Below are positions 1-6,016 of a DNA stretch of 6,419 bases, piece after piece. Source of the DNA: an uncultured Alphaproteobacteria bacterium (GTDB lineage Bacteria > Pseudomonadota > Alphaproteobacteria > Rickettsiales > UBA1997); assembly GCA_903837365.1 (NCBI GenBank), contig CAILUF010000181.1, positions 1 through 6,419 of the forward strand, given 5' to 3'. How positions within the stretch are numbered: position 1 is the first letter of the stretch; every line of letters starts with the position of its first letter. Made by a program: the position numbers and the translations under genes. Below the pieces are notes generated by a model. That model searched no databases. It had not been told where the DNA came from and saw only the letters and a program-made list of their open reading frames with translations.

Positions 1-109
1 AAATAAAATTTAAATTTTTTATAACAAAAAATAAATTTTTTATAAAAAGCAAGTATAAAGATTTATAGTCAAAAATTTATAACAAATTTCTTACAAATTT
101 TCTTAATCT
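1..109. other. AT-rich low-complexity region downstream of cobT
   Basis: No gene is visible here. The stretch is almost pure A/T. It contains a 14-bp direct repeat, TAAATTTTTTATAA, at 11-24 and 32-45 (21-bp period), and a looser pair of ACAAATTT-containing units at about 81-105. No GC-containing hairpin followed by a T-run is visible that would end the leftward cobT transcript. It may be degraded intergenic DNA, as is common in reduced genomes. Confidence 0.5.
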
Positions 110-1954
110 TTAAAGCAGATCAGCGATCTTATCTATCATCACATCGCCAAGCTCTTCAACATTTTTAATGGCAATTGAATTGCGATAAAATTCAGAAGTA
201 CTATGGCCAATACCAATACCAACTATTTCAATTTTAGATTTTTTTTCAATGTTATTTATGACGTGATGAAGATGTTGCGATAAAATATCTTTATCATTTA
301 CGAATGTTGTGGAATCATCGACGGGAGTTCCATCGGAAATTACTAATAAAATTTTTCTTTTTTCACTTTGTTGCATTAATCTCGATTTTGCAAATAGAAG
401 GGCTTCGCCATCTATGTTTTCTTTTAAAATTCCTTCCTTAAGCATTAAGCCAAGATTGATTCTAGCCTTTTTAAAATTTTGATTAAAGTGTTTATAGACG
501 ATATGACGCAGTTCATTTAATCTTCCGGGATTGGCTGGTCTTCCTGACATTTCCCATAATTTTTTCACCCTTCCACCCTTCCAATCAGCGGTTGTAAATC
601 CGATTATTTCAGTTTTAACTGCAAAATTTTGCAAAATATCCGCGATAATTTCACAAGCAAGAGCGCTAGTAATTATTGGATTTCCTCGCATTGAACCAGA
701 ATTATCAAGTAAAATTGTTAATGCGGTATCTTGATATTCATGGGTTTTATTATTAACCCAAATATCTTCAATAAACGGATTAATAATAATGCGCGATAAT
801 TTTTTGCGATCCAAAACTCCGCGTGATGCATCGTAATCCAAATAACAATTGCGCTTCGAAAGTAATTTTCTTTTTAATTTCATGCGCATTTTTTTTGAGA
901 TTGACTGCATTTTATTAATTCTCAAATCAAGCTGATGACGAAGATTTTTTAATTCATCATTTTTTATTAATTTATTTGGAAAAATTATTTCATCAAATTT
1001 ATCGGTATATATTTTATAAGATTTTTTAAAGGCAATTTGATTAGGATCTATAGTAGCTTGATCTACAATCAATTGCTCTTGGCTAGATTCGGAATCTGAA
1101 AGAATAGTGAATTTATCTAGATCAATTTTAGAAGATTTAGTAACTTGCTCTTCAAGCGAAGAATCACCAAAAACTTTTTCTTCTTCAACATTTTCTTCAT
1201 TGCCACTTACCAAATCATCGGGATTTTTTTTAGGAGATTCAGAGTTTTTTTCAAGATTATTATTTGCCTCAGAATTGTTTGGCGATTCTTCTTGCTCTAA
1301 TTGCAAAACTAATTCATAAACAAGCTTTGCAAATAGTTTTTGATTATTAATGTTTTGAGAAATTTTGTCAATTTGGGCAATGATGTTAGAGTTAAATTTT
1401 TTTGCGAGTTTTTGATTATAATTATTTATTTCAGTGAATTTATTTATAGTTTCTTGTAAATTATTTTTTTTACTAATAAGCAACATTGCTGGTGAATTTA
1501 AATCGCAATTAATAATGTTTTTTTCAATTACTTCAAAAATATTCTTAGCAACACCGATGTAACTATCACTTGCACTTAGAACTACTCGCAACTTCTCAAA
1601 TTCACTGAATATTTGCTGTTGATTATCATTTAATTCAAAAATATTTCTATGTGAAAAATCATGAAATTGCAAATAACAAAAAGCCATATCAGCACTAAAT
1701 CGGCATTTTTTTAATAGATCATTTTCACTATGATTTTTTGATAATTTTTCATTGTCAATTTCAATTAGTGACGCTTGCATAAAATCAGCCGAGGATTTAT
1801 TGAGAGATTTTTTACTCACTAAATTTTCATGCCATGAAAAAAAATCCGCATTGATATTGCTCGAAAAATCAACAGCTAAATCGTGATTGGCAAGCATGTT
1901 TTTGAGAGTTATAACTATTTGATCTTGTTGATTTTGCGAGTTATTTTTTTTCAT
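110..1954 (-). CDS. cobT: CobT-like cobaltochelatase subunit (von Willebrand A domain)
   Basis: The 614-residue product matches the alphaproteobacterial CobT family along its length. Residues 1-220 form a divergent helical N-terminal region. Residues about 221-300 are an acidic Glu/Asn/Ser-rich linker, typical of CobT. From about 310 the conserved core begins (YKIYTDKFDEI, then LRHQLDLRINKMQ). The C-terminal VWA domain carries the MIDAS motif D417-N-S-G-S421, followed by GFTTADWKGG (452-461), PGRLNELRHIVYKHF (476-490), KENIDGEALLFAKSRL (511-526), ISDGTPVDDST (539-549) and GIGIGH (579-584). In aerobic B12 synthesis CobT pairs with the AAA+ protein CobS to drive cobalt insertion by CobN; neither gene is in the window, so the true partner and substrate are open. 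The protein is probably cytoplasmic (no signal or membrane segment). The start at 1954 lies 9 bp after the stop of the FNR-like gene, so co-transcription is likely. No clear ribosome-binding site precedes it. Confidence 0.92.
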   Translation of the reverse strand: MKKNNSQNQQDQIVITLKNMLANHDLAVDFSSNINADFFSWHENLVSKKSLNKSSADFMQASLIEIDNEKLSKNHSENDLLKKCRFSADMAFCYLQFHDFSHRNIFELNDNQQQIFSEFEKLRVVLSASDSYIGVAKNIFEVIEKNIINCDLNSPAMLLISKKNNLQETINKFTEINNYNQKLAKKFNSNIIAQIDKISQNINNQKLFAKLVYELVLQLEQEESPNNSEANNNLEKNSESPKKNPDDLVSGNEENVEEEKVFGDSSLEEQVTKSSKIDLDKFTILSDSESSQEQLIVDQATIDPNQIAFKKSYKIYTDKFDEIIFPNKLIKNDELKNLRHQLDLRINKMQSISKKMRMKLKRKLLSKRNCYLDYDASRGVLDRKKLSRIIINPFIEDIWVNNKTHEYQDTALTILLDNSGSMRGNPIITSALACEIIADILQNFAVKTEIIGFTTADWKGGRVKKLWEMSGRPANPGRLNELRHIVYKHFNQNFKKARINLGLMLKEGILKENIDGEALLFAKSRLMQQSEKRKILLVISDGTPVDDSTTFVNDKDILSQHLHHVINNIEKKSKIEIVGIGIGHSTSEFYRNSIAIKNVEELGDVMIDKIADLL

Positions 1955-1963
1955 CTTAAAAAA

Positions 1964-2674
1964 TTATAAACATTTTTTTTCAAGACATTTTTCTTTAGTA
2001 TTTTGATTGCAATATTGGCATAAGGAATCAATTTTGAGAAATGTAATTAAATTTTTTTTTATGGTAATTTCTCCATCGCTTTTTAATTTTTTTAAGATTC
2101 GCGATAATGTTTCAGGCTTAATTCCAAGATATGATGCAATTAGTGATTTATCATATTTTATCAAAGCTTGTTTATTTTTTTGACCCTGATCAAAAAATAA
2201 ACCTAGTAAAAAATTGGCAACTTTAAATTTAGCATTATTGCCTTTCAGTTCAATTAAATGCGCAAAAATTTTATGATTTCTTTGGGCATTTTTACTCAAA
2301 AAATTAAAAGATAATTCACTGTTTAATTTCAATAATTCAATCATGTTTAAGCGATCAATAGCAATGATCTGTGAATTATTTATCGCTTTAGCATTTACTA
2401 AAAAACTAGACGCAAAAGCATCCTGTAAAAAATCATTACTTTCGGCGATTTCAACAATCAATTCTTCGCCATCACAATTAAGATAGGTTAAAGCAAGCGA
2501 TCCATCAACAACAATATAAAATTTCTTAGCAAGCTGCTCTTGATTAAATAAAAATTTCCCCTTGGCAAGATTTATTAACTTTGATTCGCAAGCGATTTTT
2601 TCAAGAATCTTGTTCTCAATTCGAGAAAAAATTTTTACATTACTTAAAGCCTTAATAACGTTATCTTTCAACAT
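1964..2674 (-). CDS. FNR/CRP-family regulator with C-terminal cysteine cluster
   Basis: A 236-residue cytoplasmic transcription regulator. Residues about 12-120 are a cyclic-nucleotide-binding-type beta roll (ACESKLINLAKGKFLFNQ..., FYIVVDGSLAL). Residues about 125-145 are the dimer helix, and about 150-212 the winged helix-turn-helix. The recognition helix has E188-T-L-S191-R192, the E-x-x-S-R signature that in E. coli FNR reads TTGAT half-sites. The N-terminal cysteine cluster of E. coli FNR is absent. Instead the last 18 residues carry C219-x2-C222-x7-C230-x4-C235, resembling the C-terminal cluster that binds [4Fe-4S] in Bacillus subtilis Fnr. An O2- or redox-sensing role is therefore inferred. 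C29 and C67 are isolated cysteines. A perfect FNR box lies 24 bp upstream of the start codon, close enough to suggest autorepression. The gene is divergent from the cyd operon and 9 bp ahead of cobT. Family assignment is firm; the ligand is not proven. Confidence 0.88.
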   Translation of the reverse strand: MLKDNVIKALSNVKIFSRIENKILEKIACESKLINLAKGKFLFNQEQLAKKFYIVVDGSLALTYLNCDGEELIVEIAESNDFLQDAFASSFLVNAKAINNSQIIAIDRLNMIELLKLNSELSFNFLSKNAQRNHKIFAHLIELKGNNAKFKVANFLLGLFFDQGQKNKQALIKYDKSLIASYLGIKPETLSRILKKLKSDGEITIKKNLITFLKIDSLCQYCNQNTKEKCLEKKCL

Positions 2675-2697
2675 ATTTTGTTAAAATAAATTTTTTC

Positions 2698-2711
2698 TTG
2701 ATCTAAATCAA
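2698..2711. promoter_or_regulatory. FNR/ANR-type operator, perfect consensus
   Basis: The sequence TTGATCTAAATCAA matches the FNR consensus TTGAT-N4-ATCAA at all ten specified positions. It lies in the 165-bp divergent region, 24 bp from the start codon of the leftward FNR-like gene and 128 bp before cydP. The neighbouring regulator has the E-x-x-S-R helix expected to read this site. Its closeness to the leftward start suggests repression of the regulator's own gene. Toward the right, its centre would fall about 45 to 56 bp upstream of plausible cyd start points, consistent with activation. The direction of control is inferred. Confidence 0.78.
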
Positions 2712-2724
2712 TTACAAATAAAAT

Positions 2725-2754
2725 TTGACGGTTAATTTATAAATTTAAAATAAT
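2725..2754 (+). promoter_or_regulatory. Possible promoter of the cyd operon
   Basis: TTGACG at 2725-2730 matches five of six bases of the -35 consensus. AATAAT at 2749-2754, 18 bp further on, matches five of six bases of the -10 consensus. This would start transcription near 2761. A rival -10, TATAAA at 2738-2743, would start near 2750 and put the FNR box centre near -45, close to the classical activating position. In DNA this AT-rich, chance matches to -10 hexamers are common, so the assignment is tentative. Confidence 0.3.
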
Positions 2755-2762
2755 GCTTCTTG

Positions 2763-2778
2763 GCCTTAATTTTAAGGC
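2763..2778. repeat. Short inverted repeat in the cyd leader
   Basis: GCCTTAA and TTAAGGC form a perfect 7-bp inverted repeat separated by TT. It stands out as a GC-containing patch in A/T-rich DNA and partly overlaps a further CTTAAG palindrome at 2778-2783. No T-run follows, so it is not a typical terminator. It lies just downstream of the predicted start points, so it could be an operator for another dimeric regulator or a leader-RNA hairpin. No regulator can be named. Confidence 0.4.
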
Positions 2779-2839
2779 TTAAGACCCGATTATTTAAAAT
2801 TAAAATTTAATTATAGTCAAGATTAATTTTAAAAAAATA

Positions 2840-3073
2840 ATGTATAGTTTGATTACTCTTTACTGCGGATATTTTATTTATTTGATAATATATTTTCGCA
2901 AAAAAGAGTTTATAAAAAAACACCATAAAAAAAATATTTTTCTTTATCGGGAAGTTACAATAATTTTAGGAATAAAACTAATTTTATTGACCATACTTTA
3001 CTTTTACTTTTTTAACAACAAGATGCCAAAAAAAATGGTTTACGAAAATCTCAATCAACAAATTTTACAATAA
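2840..3073 (+). CDS. cydP: Probable cytochrome bd small subunit CydP
   Basis: A 77-residue membrane protein encoded 3 bp before cydA, where the small CydP family is often found. The recognisable part is residues 36-60: a basic/acidic YRE at the membrane edge, a hydrophobic helix with an embedded lysine (K46), and an aromatic FYFF exit, followed by a short polar tail. This resembles the RREI...K...FF pattern of CydP. Residues 2-19 form an extra hydrophobic segment followed by a strongly basic stretch (20-32). This may be a real second helix, or the true start may lie later at a non-ATG codon, since the only other in-frame ATG is at residue 62. No ribosome-binding site is visible. Its presumed role is to stabilise or modulate the bd oxidase complex. 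The family call rests on pattern memory and position; a generic small membrane protein is the alternative. Confidence 0.62.
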   Translation: MYSLITLYCGYFIYLIIYFRKKEFIKKHHKKNIFLYREVTIILGIKLILLTILYFYFFNNKMPKKMVYENLNQQILQ

Positions 3074-3076
3074 TTT

Positions 3077-4687
3077 ATGGATTTATCAACTATAGAAATT
3101 TCTAGATTACAATTCGCTATTACAGCAATTTATCATTTTCTCTTTGTACCTTTAACACTTGGATTATCAATAATCCTGGGCATCATGGAAAGTGTTTATG
3201 TGATGACGCAAAAACAAATTTGGCGAGACATGACTCGCTTTTGGGGAAAATTATTTGCGATTAATTTTGCCATGGGTGTTGCTACGGGAATCACCATGGA
3301 ATTTCAGTTTGGAACCAATTGGGCATATTACTCGCATTACGTTGGCGATATTTTCGGCGTACCTTTGGCGATTGAAGGATTAATGGCATTCTTTTTAGAA
3401 TCAACTTTCGTTGGGCTATTTTTATTTGGCTGGGATAAGATGAGTAGTGTTAAGCATTTAATGGTTACATGGCTGATGGCGATAGGAAGTAATTTATCGG
3501 CATTATGGATTTTAATTGCCAATGGTTGGATGCAAAATCCTGTAGGTGCCAAATTTAATGCCGAAACAATGCGCATGGAACTTGATTCTGTGATATCGGT
3601 ATTTTTTAATCCAGTAGCGCAAGCCAAATTTGTGCATACAATTTCTGCAGGATATGTTACGGGTGCAATGTTCGTGCTAAGTGTAAGTTGTTATTATTTA
3701 CTTAAAAAAACCAATCTTAAAATTGCGCGTCGTTCGGTGGTTGTAGCATCTTCCTTTGGACTTCTTTCAGCACTTTGTGTTGTTGTTTTAGGTGACGAAA
3801 GTGGATATACAACTGGGATGAATCAAAAAATGAAAATCGCTGCAATCGAAGCAATGTGGCATACCGAAGAAGCTCCTGCTGGATTTACAATTTTTGCAAT
3901 TCCTAATCAAGAAACACAAATCAATCATTATGAAATTAAAATTCCCTATGCACTTGGTTTAATTGCAACCAGATCGCTTGATCAAAAAATGCCCGGAATT
4001 AATGAATTAGTTTTACAAGCGCAAGGCAGAATTACCAATGGTCTTGAACAATATAAAACTCTTAAGAGTTTACGACAAAATTTAACTAAAGTTAATGATT
4101 TCAATCAAGAATCAGTTACTTTAAATGAAAATAACCAAGAAATAACTCTTGATGATTTACAAAATAAAATCCGCGCCGATAAAGAATATTTACGCGAGAA
4201 TTTTCAAGATATTGGTTACGCACTTCTTCTTAAAAAATATCGCCCTGACATAGAAAATGCTAGTAGCGATGAAATCATCAAAGCTTCTAAAGATACTACT
4301 CCAAAAGTTGCTCCGCTATTTTATTCTTTTAGAATTATGGTTAGTTTAGGATTTTATTTTATTACAATCTTCTTAGTTAGTGCATATTACTTCAACATCA
4401 AGCGCAATTTTAGTAATGAATTTTTATTACGCCTTTGCTTTTATTCTCTGCCCTTACCTTGGATCGCTTGCGAGTTAGGCTGGATAGTAGCAGAATATGG
4501 TCGTCAACCTTGGGTAATTGAAGGAATCTTACCCACTGCCCTAGGAATTTCTTCAGTTTCATTCGGCAATGTTTTGGCTAGCTTAATTGGCTTCATCGCC
4601 TTGTACACTATGCTCTTAATTGTCGATTTATATTTGATGATCAAATATGTAAAAATTGGTCCAGATAAATTATTAAAAAATAATTAA
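3077..4687 (+). CDS. cydA: Cytochrome bd ubiquinol oxidase subunit I
   Basis: A 536-residue inner-membrane protein that oxidises quinol and carries haems b558, b595 and d for oxygen reduction without proton pumping. All expected residues are present. By alignment to E. coli CydA, H20 corresponds to H19, E100 and E108 to E99 and E107, H187 to H186, and M421 (in FRIMV) to M393. E473 sits in GWIVAEYGRQPW (468-479) and corresponds to E445. The quinol-binding Q-loop includes K253 and E258 in KIAAIEAMW. Residues about 281-410 are a long, charged Q-loop insertion, making this the L-type (E. coli-like, 522 aa) rather than the short-loop form. The ATG is 3 bp after the cydP stop and the N-terminus aligns with known CydA, supporting the start. 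The oxidase has high oxygen affinity, fitting growth at low oxygen and possible FNR-type control. Confidence 0.97.
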   Translation: MDLSTIEISRLQFAITAIYHFLFVPLTLGLSIILGIMESVYVMTQKQIWRDMTRFWGKLFAINFAMGVATGITMEFQFGTNWAYYSHYVGDIFGVPLAIEGLMAFFLESTFVGLFLFGWDKMSSVKHLMVTWLMAIGSNLSALWILIANGWMQNPVGAKFNAETMRMELDSVISVFFNPVAQAKFVHTISAGYVTGAMFVLSVSCYYLLKKTNLKIARRSVVVASSFGLLSALCVVVLGDESGYTTGMNQKMKIAAIEAMWHTEEAPAGFTIFAIPNQETQINHYEIKIPYALGLIATRSLDQKMPGINELVLQAQGRITNGLEQYKTLKSLRQNLTKVNDFNQESVTLNENNQEITLDDLQNKIRADKEYLRENFQDIGYALLLKKYRPDIENASSDEIIKASKDTTPKVAPLFYSFRIMVSLGFYFITIFLVSAYYFNIKRNFSNEFLLRLCFYSLPLPWIACELGWIVAEYGRQPWVIEGILPTALGISSVSFGNVLASLIGFIALYTMLLIVDLYLMIKYVKIGPDKLLKNN

Positions 4688-4698
4688 AATTATAGAAT

Positions 4699-5844
4699 AT
4701 GTTAGAAATTTTTGATTATGAATTACTTAGAATAATCTGGTGGATTCTTCTTGGTGTTTTACTAATAGGCTTTGCAATCATGGATGGCTTTGATTTGGGA
4801 GTTGGAATTTTACTACCCTTTGTTGCCAAAAATGATAGCGAAAAAAGAATTGTTATTAATTCGGTTGGACCAGTCTGGGATGGCAATCAGGTATGGTTTA
4901 TTTTAGGCGGAGGGGCGATTTTTGCAGCTTGGCCGCACATTTACGCAGTAAGTTTTTCGGGCTTTTATTTTGCGATGCTTTTAGTTTTACTGGCTTTAAT
5001 TCTTCGTCCGGTTGGTTTTGATTTTCGTAGCAAAATTGATAATCCTATTTGGCGTAATTTTTGGGATATTTGTTTATTCATCGCTGGATTTGTTCCTTCC
5101 CTTGTATTTGGAGTGGCAATTGGCAATGTTTTAAGTGGCGTTGATTTTTCATTTAATGAATTTATGGTCATTGATAATCAAATAAAATTCTTTTCATTAT
5201 TTACGCCATTTTCATTGCTTTGTGGAATTTTAAGCGTTGTTATTCTTACTACTCAAGGTGCTTGCTACTTGGCAATAAAGACTGAAAATGAAATACAAAT
5301 GCGCGTCGTAAAATTATTAAAAATTTTACCAATCATCGCCATTATCCTTTATGCAATTGGTGGATATTTTATTTCAACAATGGATGGCTATCAACTTTTA
5401 TCGCCAGCAAAATCTCTCGGCGATTCCAATCCGCTAAACAAACAAGTTACTAGAATTATTGGTGGTTGGTTAAATAATTATAACCAACATCCTTATTTCA
5501 TTATCGCACCGTTATTAGGTTTTTTAGGAGCGATTTTTGTAGTAGTTTTTGCAATTTTAAAACAATATGGCAAAGCATTTATTTCTAGTTCATTAAGCAT
5601 CCTTGGCATTATCGCTTCGGTTGGTTTAAGTATGTTTCCTTTTATCTTACCATCATCGCTAAATCCTAACGCTTCATTACTGGTTTGGGATGCATCGAGT
5701 AGTTATCACACTTTAGTGGTTATGCTCATTGCGGTGATAATTTTTATGCCGTTAATTTTACTTTACACTTCTTGGGTTTTTCATGTTTTACGTGGAAAAG
5801 TTACTAAAGAAGATGTTAAGAAAAATTCCAATTTTTTATATTAA
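4699..5844 (+). CDS. cydB: Cytochrome bd ubiquinol oxidase subunit II
   Basis: A 381-residue polytopic inner-membrane protein, close in length to E. coli CydB (379 aa) and collinear with it. Conserved landmarks are DYELLRIIWW near the N-terminus, MDGFDLGVG (28-36, D32 corresponding to E. coli D29), VWDGNQVW (59-66, with W60 and D61 corresponding to W57 and D58), LRPVGFDFRSKI (102-113), SNPLNK, MFPFILPSS, and the C-terminal ITKED-like VTKEDVKKNSNFLY. It pairs with CydA in the oxidase core; the haems are held by CydA. The ATG is 11 bp after cydA, in the same operon. No Shine-Dalgarno sequence is evident. Nothing suggests truncation or frameshift. Confidence 0.97.
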   Translation: MLEIFDYELLRIIWWILLGVLLIGFAIMDGFDLGVGILLPFVAKNDSEKRIVINSVGPVWDGNQVWFILGGGAIFAAWPHIYAVSFSGFYFAMLLVLLALILRPVGFDFRSKIDNPIWRNFWDICLFIAGFVPSLVFGVAIGNVLSGVDFSFNEFMVIDNQIKFFSLFTPFSLLCGILSVVILTTQGACYLAIKTENEIQMRVVKLLKILPIIAIILYAIGGYFISTMDGYQLLSPAKSLGDSNPLNKQVTRIIGGWLNNYNQHPYFIIAPLLGFLGAIFVVVFAILKQYGKAFISSSLSILGIIASVGLSMFPFILPSSLNPNASLLVWDASSSYHTLVVMLIAVIIFMPLILLYTSWVFHVLRGKVTKEDVKKNSNFLY

Positions 5845-5857
5845 ATTTTTAAATTTT

Positions 5858-5965
5858 ATGTGGTATTTTGCTTGGGTTTTAGGAACTGCATTAGCAGTTT
5901 GTTTCAGTATTATCAATGCCTTGTGGCACGAAATGCGCGATGATTTTAAAGAAGAAAAAGAATAA
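5858..5965 (+). CDS. cydX: Cytochrome bd small subunit CydX
   Basis: A 35-residue single-helix membrane protein beginning MWYFAWVLGT, nearly identical to the start of E. coli CydX (MWYFAWILGT, 37 aa). It keeps the conserved glutamate E25 after the helix and a charged C-terminal tail (EMRDDFKEEKE). CydX binds CydA and is needed for stable haem and full oxidase activity. It starts 13 bp after the cydB stop. The frame is open further upstream to an ATG at 5783, but the added 25 residues are basic, overlap cydB and have no CydX similarity, so the ATG at 5858 is chosen. Confidence 0.93.
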   Translation: MWYFAWVLGTALAVCFSIINALWHEMRDDFKEEKE

Positions 5966-5990
5966 ATTACCATAAAAATAATTTAATTTC

Positions 5991-6013
5991 AAAAAAAATC
6001 CAAAATTTTTTTT
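5991..6013. terminator. Possible A/T hairpin terminator after cydX
   Basis: Eight A residues (5991-5998) and eight T residues (6006-6013) can pair around the loop TCCAAAA. An outer 10-bp inverted repeat, AATAATTTAA at 5977-5986 with its complement at 6012-6021, surrounds them but overlaps the T-run. The site lies between the convergent cyd operon and the Fic pseudogene, where a bidirectional terminator would be expected. The stem has no G/C pairs, so its strength is doubtful and it may be chance. Confidence 0.3.
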
Positions 6014-6016
6014 AAA

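Noticed and set aside
11..105. CRISPR-like or iteron-like repeats near the left edge
   Set aside because: The repeats are A/T-only, short and irregular, as expected by chance in such DNA; no spacers or replication gene accompany them.
531..1319. Plus-strand open frames at 531-734 and 1107-1319
   Set aside because: They lie opposite conserved or linker-coding parts of cobT and show no domain; the second is the mirror of the Glu/Asn/Ser-rich linker.
3337..3627. Minus-strand open frame inside cydA
   Set aside because: It is antisense to the most conserved part of cydA and has no recognisable features.
4965..5171. Minus-strand open frame inside cydB
   Set aside because: It is antisense to conserved cydB sequence, with no independent support.
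5783..5857. Upstream extension of cydX to an ATG inside cydB
   Set aside because: The added 25 residues overlap cydB, are basic and lack family similarity; the CydX family begins at MWYFAW, encoded from 5858.
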